Positions 1 through 8,804 of a stretch of 38,584 nucleotides of DNA are shown here, in pieces. The translations under genes and the position numbers were made by a program. The notes below the pieces were generated by a model, which was given only the letters and a program-made list of their open reading frames with translations, searched no databases and was not told the DNA's origin. Origin of the DNA: Planctomycetota bacterium (lineage in GTDB: Bacteria; Planctomycetota; Phycisphaerae; UBA1845; JANYLN01); assembly GCA_025357795.1 (NCBI GenBank), contig JANYLN010000251.1, positions 1 to 38,584 of the forward strand. Reading direction: 5' to 3'. Within the stretch, counting starts at the first letter, position 1. Every line of letters begins with the position of its first letter.

Positions 1-1
1 G

Positions 2-316
2 GCGCCGATCGGCAGCAACAAGGGCCTCCAGACGCGGGACATGATCCGCATCATCATCGAGCAGGCGCGGGTGCCGGTGGTGGTGGATGCGGGGCTGGGG
101 GCGCCTTCGCATGCGGCGGAGGCGATGGAGCTGGGCGCGGATGCGGTGCTGGTCAATACGGCACTGGCGGACGCGATCGATGCGGCGGGCATGGGCCGGG
201 CGTTCGCCTTGGCGACGGAGGCGGGGCGGCTGGCGTACCGCAGCGGCATGGGCCCGGTGCGGGACACGGCGGAGGCGTCGTCGCCGCTGACGGGGTTCCT
301 GGGATCGGCGGGGTAG
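2..316 (+). CDS. thiG: Thiazole synthase ThiG, C-terminal part (5' end outside window)
   Basis: Frame 2 reads [58 protein letters not shown], typical of the ThiG C-terminus; followed by thiH and thiS. Confidence 0.93.
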   Translation, partial: APIGSNKGLQTRDMIRIIIEQARVPVVVDAGLGAPSHAAEAMELGADAVLVNTALADAIDAAGMGRAFALATEAGRLAYRSGMGPVRDTAEASSPLTGFLGSAG

Positions 317-374
317 AGCGGGTTGAGATTGTCTCTGGCGGGAGCGACAGCGCAGCACCATGGCAGCCGGCACA
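314..374 (+). repeat. Dispersed intergenic repeat, copy 1 (short form, lacks the left hairpin arm)
   Basis: TAGAGCG..GATTGTCTCTGGCGGGAGCGACAGC|GCAGCACCATGGCAGCCGGCACA aligns with 6229-6305 (32/38 and 21/23 matches by eye); starts at the thiG stop codon. Confidence 0.75.
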
Positions 375-552
375 GCCGAGGGCGGCCGTGCTACAGGCAA
401 CAACAGAAACAGCAACAACCACAGCAACGGCAAGAGAGCCACAAAGGGCACAAAAACGGCAAGAACAACAGCAACAACACGCGGCTCGCAAGCGAGCCGG
501 CTAAATGGGGAGGCTGCAGATAAATGGACTTCGATCCGAGCGGGGCAGAAGG

Positions 553-1683
553 ATGAGTTTTCTTAGCGAGCTGAAGAGCTGGCCTGTCGAGCGGGTCCGG
601 CAGATGATTGATTCTTCGACGCCGGCAGATGTCGAACGAGCTCTGATGCGCGAGAACCGGGAGCCGCGGGACCTGGCGGCGCTGCTGTCGGGGCATGCGA
701 TCCCGCGGCTGGAGGCGATCGCCCGGGAGGCGCAGCGGCTGACCCGCCTGCATTTCGGGCGGACCATCTCGATGTACGCACCGATCTACCTCTCGAACCT
801 CTGCGGGGCGGACTGCACGTACTGCGGCTATGCCGTGCATTCGGGTCACAAGGAGCGCCGCCGGACACTGACCGAGGCAGAGCTGCGGCAGGAATGCGAG
901 GCGCTGCGGGGGCACGGGTACCTGAGCGTGCTGCTTCTGACGGGGGAGGCGCCGCATGCGGTGTCGGCTGGGCAGATTGCCAGGGCGGTCTCTGTCGCGC
1001 ACGAGTATTTCCCATCGGTAGGGATCGAGGTCTATTCGCTGAAGGAAGACGAGTACCGGGATATGACGAGGCGCGGACTGGATGGCGTGACGCTCTACAT
1101 GGAGACGTATCACGAGCCGACGTTCGAGCAGGTGCATCTGCAAGGGCTGAAGCGGGACTACCTGTACCGGCTGGACACGATGGACCAGGCGGGACGAGCG
1201 GGGGTGCGGCGGCTGAGCGTTGGTGCGCTGCTGGGGCTGTACGACTGGCAGATGGATGGGTTCTGGACGGCGCTGCATGCGCGGTACCTCCAGCGGACCT
1301 GCTGGCAGAGCGCGGTGTCGATCTCCTTCCCGCGGCTGCTGCACACGCCGGCGCGGTTTTGCGTGCCGCACCTGGTGTCGGATCGGGAACTGATGCAGTT
1401 GATCCTGGCGTCGCGGCTGTTCGTGCCGGAGGCGGGGATCAACCTGTCCACGCGGGAGCGTCCCGCGTTCCGCGACGGCCTGGTACGTCTGGGGGTGACC
1501 CACATGAGCGCGGGCTCGTCGACGCGGCCCGGCGGGTATTCCATTACCGGGGAGGAGACGTTGGAGCAGTTCGAGATCGAGGACAGCCGGTCACCCGCCG
1601 AGGTCAGTGAGATGATCCGCCTGGCGGGCTACGACCCGGTCTGGAAGGATTTTGATCACGCATTCGACCCGCTGGCAGGATGA
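553..1683 (+). CDS. thiH: 2-iminoacetate synthase ThiH (radical SAM)
   Basis: CGADCTYCGYAVHSGHKERRRTLT radical SAM CxxxCxYC-type motif, ThiH-like throughout; ORF opens at 505 but ATG 553 (MSFLSELKSW) is the likelier start. Confidence 0.92.
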   Translation: MSFLSELKSWPVERVRQMIDSSTPADVERALMRENREPRDLAALLSGHAIPRLEAIAREAQRLTRLHFGRTISMYAPIYLSNLCGADCTYCGYAVHSGHKERRRTLTEAELRQECEALRGHGYLSVLLLTGEAPHAVSAGQIARAVSVAHEYFPSVGIEVYSLKEDEYRDMTRRGLDGVTLYMETYHEPTFEQVHLQGLKRDYLYRLDTMDQAGRAGVRRLSVGALLGLYDWQMDGFWTALHARYLQRTCWQSAVSISFPRLLHTPARFCVPHLVSDRELMQLILASRLFVPEAGINLSTRERPAFRDGLVRLGVTHMSAGSSTRPGGYSITGEETLEQFEIEDSRSPAEVSEMIRLAGYDPVWKDFDHAFDPLAG

Positions 1684-1744
1684 AAGGTGGCATTGTAAGC
1701 AAACGGCGGGCGATCGAGCCTGCGGCTGCGTTGGAGCACATGCG

Positions 1745-1945
1745 ATGCGTATCGAGCTAAACGGTGAGGCGCGGGACGTGGCTGGGGGCATGACGGTTAC
1801 GGCGCTTCTGGAGCTACTGGGGCTCAAGGCGATGGGCACGGTGGTGGAGCGGAACGGCGAGATCGTGGACCGGGCCGGCTTTGACTCCGTGGTCCTGTGC
1901 GAAGGCGACCGGCTCGAGCTGGTCCGGCTTGTCGGGGGCGGTTGA
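1745..1945 (+). CDS. thiS: Sulfur carrier protein ThiS
   Basis: 66 aa, MRIELNGEARDVAGGMTVTALLELLGL...LELVRLVGGG; small ubiquitin-like protein ending in Gly-Gly, next to thiG/thiH. Confidence 0.9.
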   Translation: MRIELNGEARDVAGGMTVTALLELLGLKAMGTVVERNGEIVDRAGFDSVVLCEGDRLELVRLVGGG

Positions 1946-1978
1946 GTGACGCGCGCCGAAGGTTGGCCCGGTTGGGCA

Positions 1979-2164
1979 TCAGGCCAGGGGTTGGACGGCC
2001 AGGCTGAGGTGCTCGCTCCAGTCCTTGCGGCGGGTAGCGTAGAAGGCGTAGAAGGTGCTGTCGTGGTGGAAGACGGAGCCTGTGCAGAGGGAGCATTCCC
2101 AATCGTGCTCCTGCATGAGGGCGAGGCCGTGGTGGGTCCAGGTCCGGAGGTCGCGGGAGTTTGG
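1979..2164 (-). pseudogene. Remnant of a five-bladed beta-propeller glycosidase (GH43/GH32-like)
   Basis: Minus-strand frame absent from the ORF track reads *PNSRDLRTWTHHGLALMQEHDWECSLCTGSVFHHDSTFYAFYATRRKDWSEHLSLAVQPLA*; bounded by stops, no start. Confidence 0.6.
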
Positions 2165-2233
2165 CTAAGATTCCGCATGGTTCTGCGTTGCAAGCATTTG
2201 CCGGGCCAGGGCAAGATTCGAACGCGTACTAAA

Positions 2234-2300
2234 GTCGTGACAGCCGGGGCGAATGCGCAGCATTGTCGTGACACTGCACCGTCGTGACATTGTCGTGACA
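2234..2300. repeat. Four direct copies of GTCGTGACA upstream of the CheB/R kinase
   Basis: Exact GTCGTGACA at 2234-2242, 2265-2273, 2281-2289 and 2292-2300. Confidence 0.85.
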
Positions 2301-2323
2301 TTGACACCATGTGCTTATACAAT
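2295..2323 (+). promoter_or_regulatory. Possible promoter for the CheB/R kinase, overlapping the repeats
   Basis: GTGACA (2295-2300), 17-nt spacer, TACAAT (2318-2323). Confidence 0.35.
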
Positions 2324-2442
2324 AGGGGCTATGAAACGCTGCGGAACCGATCGAGTTCCGGCAGGTTCCCGCATCGAATCACGATGGTCTGTGGAGTGTT
2401 CGGGCATCCGCTGGTGCTTGAGTTTAAGCGGAAAGGCGCGTC

Positions 2443-5400
2443 ATGACCGCGAAAAAAGGCAGAGATGTCCTAGGCGTTGGCTCCTCCGGCGGGAAGACGA
2501 ACGAACCCGCCAAACCTGAGGCAATATCAGACGACGCCACCCGGAAGCCCGGAGAATCGCATGCCCCTGCCCCGCATGAAACGCCGTCCCGAGCGGACAC
2601 CCACCGGCAGACGTTTCCGGTTGTCGGCATCGGCGCATCGGCCGGCGGGCTCGAGGCGCTGAAGGAGTTCTTCGGGGCCATGCCGGCTGACAGCGGGATG
2701 GCCTTCGTGGTGATCCAGCACCTGGATCCGCAGCACGACAGCCAGATGGCGGAGATCCTGGCGAAGTACACGACGATGAAGGTCATGCAGGCCGAGGATG
2801 GCATGGCGGCGGAGCCGAACACGGTCTTCACCAACCCGCCGGGGCGGGCCTTGAGCATTTCCGGTGGCCGGCTGGTCCTGGCCAAGCCGGCCGAGCGGCG
2901 GCACGTCGAGGCGGCCATCGACCAGTTCCTGATCTCGCTGGCGGAGGACCAGGGCGAGAGGGCCATCGGCATCATCCTGTCCGGCAGCAATGCGGCGGAC
3001 GGCCCGCAGGGCATCCGGGCGGTTCACGACGCCGGCGGGATATGCGTAGCGCAGGACCCGCAGACCGCGGAGTTTCCGCCGATGCCGCAGGGGACGATCG
3101 ATACAGGGCTGGTAGACTATGTCATGCCGGCAAGGCAGATGCCGGAGACGCTGCTGGCCTACGTGCAACACCTGCAGACCGCGGCCGCGAACGGCGATGA
3201 CCCCGTGGCTGGGCCCGAATCGGACGATCTGGAATCGATCCTGCATCTGCTGCGCACCCAAGCCAAGGGCGATTACCGATACTACAAGAGGGCCACGGTC
3301 CTGCGCCGCATCCATCGCCGCATGGGGCTGCGGCAGATCGGCAGCATGGCCGGCTACCTGCGGCTGCTCCAGGAACACCCGGAGGAGCTGACGCAGCTGT
3401 CCAGGGACATGCTGATCAGCGTGAGTTCGTTCTTCCGGGACCCCGAGGTATTCGAGGCCTTTCGAAACGAGGTCATCGTTCCGCTGGTGGAGGGCAAGAC
3501 TGACGATAGCCCCCTGCGGGCGTGGGTTGCCGGCTGCGCCACGGGTGAGGAGGCCTACACGATGGCGATGCTTCTGCTTGAGGCGACCACCGCCGCCGGC
3601 AAGAGAAGCCCGGTCCAGGTGTTCGCCTCGGACATCGATACGCATGCCCTGGACGTGGGGCGGGCGGGGATCTACCCCGAGAACATCGCCGATAAAGTGC
3701 GGCCCGATCGGCTGGAGCGATTCTTCACGAAGAAGGGCCAGACCTGGCAGGCGAACAAGCAACTCCGCGAGACGATGATCTTCTCCCGGCAGAACCTGCT
3801 GAGCGACCCTCCCTTCTCGAAGCTGGACCTGATCAGTTGCCGCAACGTGCTGATCTACCTGGAGCCGGCGGCGCAGAAGAAGATCCTGGCGATGTTCAGT
3901 TTTGCCCTGAACGTGGGCGGGGGCCTGCTGCTGGGGAAATCCGAAGGCGTGGCCGGCATGGAGGATCTATTCCAGCCGGTCTCCAGGCAGCAGCGAATCT
4001 ACCGCTTGATGCAGGCCAGCCGCCGGGCGGTTGCCGAGATTCCGCTGCAGATGGGCGGGGCGCCGGTCCAGAGCCGTGAGCGGGCCTTGGCCCAGCCGAC
4101 CGCTACCGGCCTGGCCCAGGCCAACCAGGAGGCGATCCTGCGGCATTTCAACGCCAGCCTGGTGCTGGTGGATGCGAAGGGGCAGATCCGCTACTTCCAC
4201 GGCCGGACGGAGAAGTACCTGGGCCACCCAAAGGGAGTGGCCACGCTGAACATCCTGGACATGACAGCGGGCACCCTCTCGGCGAGGCTACGTCGGGCGA
4301 TCGAGCAAGCCTGCCAGCAGGACGAAGCGGTCGTGATCTCCCGCGTGCCGCTGCCGCGGGAGGGGGCGCCGCTGGCGAACCTGACGGTGATAGGCCTGCC
4401 ATCGCAAGTGGAAGGGGGCAAGCTGCTGGCGATCGTCTTCGAGGACGCCCAGCCGCTACCGATGCCGGGCGTCGGGGCACCTGCCTCGTCCGAGGGCGAG
4501 CCGTTGGTCAGCCAGTTGGAGGCGGAGGTCAAGGCCCTGCGGGCGGATCTTAGTGCCAAGGCCGAGGAATATGACGCGGCCAACGAGGAGCTCAAGTCCG
4601 GCAACGAAGAAGTGATGTCCGTGAACGAGGAGCTCCAGTCGGCCAACGAGGAGATGGAGACTTCCAAGGAGGAGATGCAGTCGATCAACGAGGAGCTCAG
4701 CACGGTCAACAGCCATTTCGTAGAGAAGGTGGCTGAGCTCACCGAGACCACCGACTACCTGGCCAATCTGCTGAGAAGCACGCACATCGCGACCGTCTTT
4801 CTGGACAAGAAGATGTGTATCCGACGGTTCACTGCCGCGGCCACCGAACTGCTCAACCTGATCCCGGGGGACGTGGGACGGCCGATCGGTCACATCACGC
4901 AGAATTTCGCCGGGGCGAATCTCGCTGCTGATGCCGAGAACGTGCTCAAGACCCTGGCCGTCATGGAGAAGGAAGTGCGGTCCGACGGCGAACACTACTT
5001 CACCGTCCGCATACTTCCCTACCGTACGCTGGACGACCGGATCGATGGGGTGGTCATCACCTTCTCCGACGTGACGCGTCTCAAGCAGGTCGATCTCGCG
5101 TTGCAGTACGACAAGATCTACGCCGAGAGCATCGTCGAGACGGTCCCGGATCCCCTGATCGTGCTGGATGGGCAGTTGCGGGTCACGTCGGTCAACTCCG
5201 CGTTCTACCGGATGTTCCAGGTCAAGCCCGAGGATGTTGTGGGGCAGCTGATCTACGATCTGGGCAACCAGCAATGGAATATCACGAGGTTGCGGGAACT
5301 ACTCGAGGAGATCCCCCCGAAGCACGCCGTGTTCCGGGATTTCCGGGTGGAGCATGAGTTCCCGGGGATCGGCCGAAGGACGATGCTGCTGAGCGCCCGG

Positions 5401-6231
5401 CGGGTCCAGTCGACGGGCGAGATGCCCGAGTGCATCCTGCTGGCGCTGGAAGACGTCACTGAACGCGAGCGGGATCGCGAGGAATTACGGGCCCTTACCA
5501 TGGATCTGGAGCATCGCGTGGTGGAGCGGACGGCCCAGTTGCAGGCCATGGCGGTGCAGCTGACCCAAACCGAGCAGCGCGAACGGGACCGGCTGGCCAA
5601 GGTTCTGCACGATCATCTGCAGCAGGTGTTGGTAGGAGCGAAGTTCCACCTTGGGATCCTGCGCAGCCAGATACCCGACGCCAATCTGCGCCAGACCGTG
5701 CAGAAGGTGAACGAACTGCTGGATGAGTCGCTGGCGGCATCGCGGTCGCTGACGGTGGAACTGAGCCCGCCGATCCTCCACCAGGGCACGATGTGCCAGG
5801 TCCTGGAGTGGCTAGCCGGCTGGATGCACGACAAGCACGGCCTGTCGGTCCACCTGGAAGCGGACGAGCGGGCCAACCCGAAGCGTGAGGAGATCCGCGT
5901 CCTGGTGTTCGAGGCGGTGCGGGAATTGCTGCTCAACGTCGTCAAGCACGCCAAGGTCATCTCTGTCTGCGTACGGATGACGCAGGCGGATGGCGAGCAT
6001 ACGCAGGTGGTGGTCGCGGATGAGGGGGCCGGCTTCGATGCAGCGCGCGTGCAGTCCAAGGATGATTCCAGATTCGGCCTGCTCAGCATTCGCCAACGTC
6101 TAGCGGCGCTGGCGGGCCGGATCGACATCGATTCCACCCCCGGTAAGGGCACACGGATCACCCTGGTCGTGCCGACAAACCTGGCGACGGGGAACGTTGC
6201 GACGGTATCGCCGCCAGCCGCTAATGGCTAG
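2443..6231 (+). CDS. CheB methylesterase / CheR methyltransferase / PAS / histidine kinase fusion
   Basis: 1262 aa. CheB: FPVVGIGASAGGLEALKEFF, VIQHLDP. CheR: DMLISVSSFFRDPEVFEAF, WVAGCATGEEAYTMAM. Coiled coil EELKSGNEEVMSVNEELQSANEEMETSKEEMQSINEEL. PAS. Kinase: ERDRLAKVLHDHLQQVL and an HATPase domain. Confidence 0.93.
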   Translation: MTAKKGRDVLGVGSSGGKTNEPAKPEAISDDATRKPGESHAPAPHETPSRADTHRQTFPVVGIGASAGGLEALKEFFGAMPADSGMAFVVIQHLDPQHDSQMAEILAKYTTMKVMQAEDGMAAEPNTVFTNPPGRALSISGGRLVLAKPAERRHVEAAIDQFLISLAEDQGERAIGIILSGSNAADGPQGIRAVHDAGGICVAQDPQTAEFPPMPQGTIDTGLVDYVMPARQMPETLLAYVQHLQTAAANGDDPVAGPESDDLESILHLLRTQAKGDYRYYKRATVLRRIHRRMGLRQIGSMAGYLRLLQEHPEELTQLSRDMLISVSSFFRDPEVFEAFRNEVIVPLVEGKTDDSPLRAWVAGCATGEEAYTMAMLLLEATTAAGKRSPVQVFASDIDTHALDVGRAGIYPENIADKVRPDRLERFFTKKGQTWQANKQLRETMIFSRQNLLSDPPFSKLDLISCRNVLIYLEPAAQKKILAMFSFALNVGGGLLLGKSEGVAGMEDLFQPVSRQQRIYRLMQASRRAVAEIPLQMGGAPVQSRERALAQPTATGLAQANQEAILRHFNASLVLVDAKGQIRYFHGRTEKYLGHPKGVATLNILDMTAGTLSARLRRAIEQACQQDEAVVISRVPLPREGAPLANLTVIGLPSQVEGGKLLAIVFEDAQPLPMPGVGAPASSEGEPLVSQLEAEVKALRADLSAKAEEYDAANEELKSGNEEVMSVNEELQSANEEMETSKEEMQSINEELSTVNSHFVEKVAELTETTDYLANLLRSTHIATVFLDKKMCIRRFTAAATELLNLIPGDVGRPIGHITQNFAGANLAADAENVLKTLAVMEKEVRSDGEHYFTVRILPYRTLDDRIDGVVITFSDVTRLKQVDLALQYDKIYAESIVETVPDPLIVLDGQLRVTSVNSAFYRMFQVKPEDVVGQLIYDLGNQQWNITRLRELLEEIPPKHAVFRDFRVEHEFPGIGRRTMLLSARRVQSTGEMPECILLALEDVTERERDREELRALTMDLEHRVVERTAQLQAMAVQLTQTEQRERDRLAKVLHDHLQQVLVGAKFHLGILRSQIPDANLRQTVQKVNELLDESLAASRSLTVELSPPILHQGTMCQVLEWLAGWMHDKHGLSVHLEADERANPKREEIRVLVFEAVRELLLNVVKHAKVISVCVRMTQADGEHTQVVVADEGAGFDAARVQSKDDSRFGLLSIRQRLAALAGRIDIDSTPGKGTRITLVVPTNLATGNVATVSPPAANG

Positions 6232-6305
6232 AGCGTTTTCCGATTATCTCTAGCGGGAGCGACAGCATGGTCCTGCAACGGCGCAGGACCATGGCACCCG
6301 GCACA
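6229..6305 (+). repeat. Dispersed intergenic repeat, copy 2 (long form with hairpin)
   Basis: Starts at the CheB/R TAG stop; contains GCTAGAG/CTCTAGC and a perfect 10-bp stem ATGGTCCTGC(6267-6276)/GCAGGACCAT(6283-6292). Confidence 0.8.
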
Positions 6306-6352
6306 ATCGTCATCAACGACAATAATCTTCACCAAGACAGCCTCCTTCCATA

Positions 6353-7849
6353 TCAAAACGGGGTGAACTCGGTGTCACCGCCGCCGGAGGGGGTCGGGCC
6401 GCCTGGGTCGGCGCCGTAGGGTTCGGGGGCCATGGAGAGGTTGTCGAAGCGGGTGGAGCGGCCGTCGAAGTGGAGTTTTATCGTGCCGGTGGGGCCGTTA
6501 CGCTGCTTGGCGATGATGACTTCGGCGACGTTGGGCTCTTCGTTGGGATCGTAGTAGCTGGGGCGGTGCAGGAGCATGATCACGTCAGCGTCCTGCTCGA
6601 TGGCGCCGGATTCGCGGAGGTCGCTCATGCGGGGGCGGTGGCCGTCGCGACCTTCCGTGCCGCGGTTGAGCTGGGCGAGGGCGATGACCGGCACGTTGAG
6701 TTCGCGGCCGAGGGACTTGAGGCCTCTACTAATGATGGCGATCTCCTGCTGGCGGCTTTCGGCGCCGGGGGTGTACATCAGCTGGAGGTAGTCGATAAAG
6801 ACGGCCTCGATCTTGTGCTGCAGCCAGAGGCGGCGGGCCTTGGCGCGGAGTTCGAGGACGGTCATGCCGGGGGTGTCGTCGATAAAGAGCGGGGCGTCGC
6901 GGAGTTCGTCGCAGATCATCTGCAGCTGGCGGATCTCGTGTTCGTTGAGCATGCCGCGGCGGAGGCGGTGGGAGTCAACCTTGCCGCGGCTGCAGAGGAT
7001 ACGCTGGGCGACCTGCTGCTTGGACATTTCCATTGAGAAGAAGACGGTGGGCTTACCCTCATTGACGGCCATGTACTCGGCGACGTTGAGGCCGAAGGCC
7101 GTTTTGCCCATGGAGGGTCTGGCGGCGACGATGATCAGTTCGCTGCGCTGCAGGCCGCTGGTCATGTCGTCCATTTCGAGGAAGCCGGTGGGCAGGCCGG
7201 TGAGGTAATTGCCGTCACGGTCCTGGATCTGCCGGAAGGTCTCCTCGAGCAGGCTGGCGATACCGACGGCCTCGTTGGTGACGCGTTGCTCGGTGACGGA
7301 GAAGAACTTCTGTTCGGCCCTATCGAGGATCTCGGGGACGTCCTGGCGGGCGGAGTAGGCCTCGTCGATGATCTCGCCGCTGGCGGAGATCAGGTCGCGC
7401 AGGAGGGCCTTGTCGCGGACGATGCCGGCGTAGTACTCGGCGTTGGCGGAGGAGGGGACGGACTGGACGAGCTGGACGAGATAGTCGACGCCGCCGACCT
7501 TGTCGAGGACGGCGCGGCGGGTCAGTTCGTCGCGGAGGATGACGACGTCGATGGCGGATCCCTTGTCGTAGAGGTCGAGGACGGCCTCGTAGATGAGGCG
7601 GTGCTCGGGCTGGTAAAAGCGGGCGGAGTGGTGGCGCGGGATGACCGGCACCACATAGCCAATTGCCTCACGATCGAGCAGGAGGGAGCCCAGGAGGCTC
7701 ATCTCGGCTTCGAGGTCGTGAGGCGGGATGCGATCGGTCCAGCTGAGGCGGCCGGGCGAAAGGGATTCGCCGGCGGCCGCCTTGTGTGAACCGTCTCTGT
7801 TAAAATCCTTACGTGTTTCGCGTGGGCTGCTCATCGTCGGCCTCGTCAT
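6353..7849 (-). CDS. dnaB: Replicative DNA helicase DnaB
   Basis: 498 aa; [35 protein letters not shown] (Walker A), [29 protein letters not shown]. Confidence 0.96.
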   Translation of the reverse strand: MTRPTMSSPRETRKDFNRDGSHKAAAGESLSPGRLSWTDRIPPHDLEAEMSLLGSLLLDREAIGYVVPVIPRHHSARFYQPEHRLIYEAVLDLYDKGSAIDVVILRDELTRRAVLDKVGGVDYLVQLVQSVPSSANAEYYAGIVRDKALLRDLISASGEIIDEAYSARQDVPEILDRAEQKFFSVTEQRVTNEAVGIASLLEETFRQIQDRDGNYLTGLPTGFLEMDDMTSGLQRSELIIVAARPSMGKTAFGLNVAEYMAVNEGKPTVFFSMEMSKQQVAQRILCSRGKVDSHRLRRGMLNEHEIRQLQMICDELRDAPLFIDDTPGMTVLELRAKARRLWLQHKIEAVFIDYLQLMYTPGAESRQQEIAIISRGLKSLGRELNVPVIALAQLNRGTEGRDGHRPRMSDLRESGAIEQDADVIMLLHRPSYYDPNEEPNVAEVIIAKQRNGPTGTIKLHFDGRSTRFDNLSMAPEPYGADPGGPTPSGGGDTEFTPF

Positions 7850-8339
7850 CCTCGTCCGACTTTTCAGCCTGCTCGGCCACCTGCTCTTCGCTCTTGGCGA
7901 CGATGACCTTGATCTCAGCGTCGATCTCTTCGCCGAGGTGCATCAGGACGGCGTGCTCCCCGACCTCGCGGAGGGCATGCTCCATGCGGACCTGACTGGG
8001 CAGCAGATCGGGGAAGCCGATCTCGGCCAGGCGGACGACGATGTCGCGCGCGGAGACTGAGCCGTAGAGGTGGCCTTCGGGGTTGGCGGCGGCGCTGATC
8101 GTGATGGTAGTGCCGGCCAGGCGATCGGCGACCTTCTTGAGGACCGCCATGCGTTCCTTGCGGGCCTTTTCGAGCCGCTCGCGTTCCTTGGCGGCGGCGC
8201 GCATCGCGGGGGCGGTCGGCGCGGCGGCCAGCCCCCGGGGCAACAGGTAATTGCGGGCGTATCCGGCAGCAACTTCCACGACATCGCCGACGTGGCCCAG
8301 ATTCTCCACATCCGTCATCAACAGTACTTTCGTCTTCAT
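7809..8339 (-). CDS. rplI: 50S ribosomal protein L9
   Basis: MKTKVLLMTDVENLGHVGDVVEVAAGYARNYLLPRGLA; acidic C-terminal extension; 3' end overlaps the dnaB 5' end. Confidence 0.95.
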   Translation of the reverse strand: MKTKVLLMTDVENLGHVGDVVEVAAGYARNYLLPRGLAAAPTAPAMRAAAKERERLEKARKERMAVLKKVADRLAGTTITISAAANPEGHLYGSVSARDIVVRLAEIGFPDLLPSQVRMEHALREVGEHAVLMHLGEEIDAEIKVIVAKSEEQVAEQAEKSDEDDEADDEQPTRNT

Positions 8340-8506
8340 GAGTCTACCGTGCCTCCAGCGGCGTAGCCAAGGACGCCACAGAAATCATCTCTAGTCAATC
8401 ACACCGGGGGCCGGACCGGCCAAACAGGATATTCGGCGTCGGGCGATCCGGCCTTGGGAGGGCGGATCGGTCCAGCGGCACCCGCAACCCCGGGGTGCCT
8501 TGTTGG

Positions 8507-8731
8507 TTATCCCACAAACGGCATCAGGGCCAGGAAGCGGGCTCTTTTGATGGCGCGGCGTGCCCCTCGCTGGCACTTGGCGCAGTTGCCGGTGCGTTTG
8601 CGGCTGAGCATCTTGCCTTGGGCCGAGACCATCTTGGAGAGGGACTGCAGATCCTTGTAGTCGATCTTGGCGTCGCCGCCGCGGCAGAACCTGCACCGAT
8701 TCCTATCCTTCTTGCCGAACACCTTTGCCAT
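8507..8731 (-). CDS. rpsR: 30S ribosomal protein S18
   Basis: 74 aa; NRCRFCRGGDAKIDYKDLQSLSKMVSAQGKMLSRKRTGNCAKCQRGARRAIKRARFLALMPFV. Confidence 0.95.
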   Translation of the reverse strand: MAKVFGKKDRNRCRFCRGGDAKIDYKDLQSLSKMVSAQGKMLSRKRTGNCAKCQRGARRAIKRARFLALMPFVG

Positions 8732-8804
8732 GGAGTTACTCCTCCGGGAAATCTAGTAAGCGTACTTGTCTGTTATTTGTTTCGATCACGTACGACCGGC
8801 CCGA

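Noticed and set aside
396-480. CRISPR or microsatellite in the CAA-rich tract
   Set aside because: Units are irregular, with no conserved direct repeat/spacer structure
391-1503. 370-aa minus-strand ORF opposite thiH
   Set aside because: Antisense shadow ORF; Arg/Gln/Pro-rich with a Cys/Leu run from the T-free tract
2205-2230. tRNA-like T-loop on the minus strand (GTTCGAATCTTGC)
   Set aside because: No pairing T-stem, acceptor or anticodon arm could be folded around it
2301-2323. Promoter using TTGACA at 2301-2306 as -35 with TACAAT as -10
   Set aside because: Spacer is only 11 nt; the GTGACA at 2295-2300 gives a 17-nt spacer
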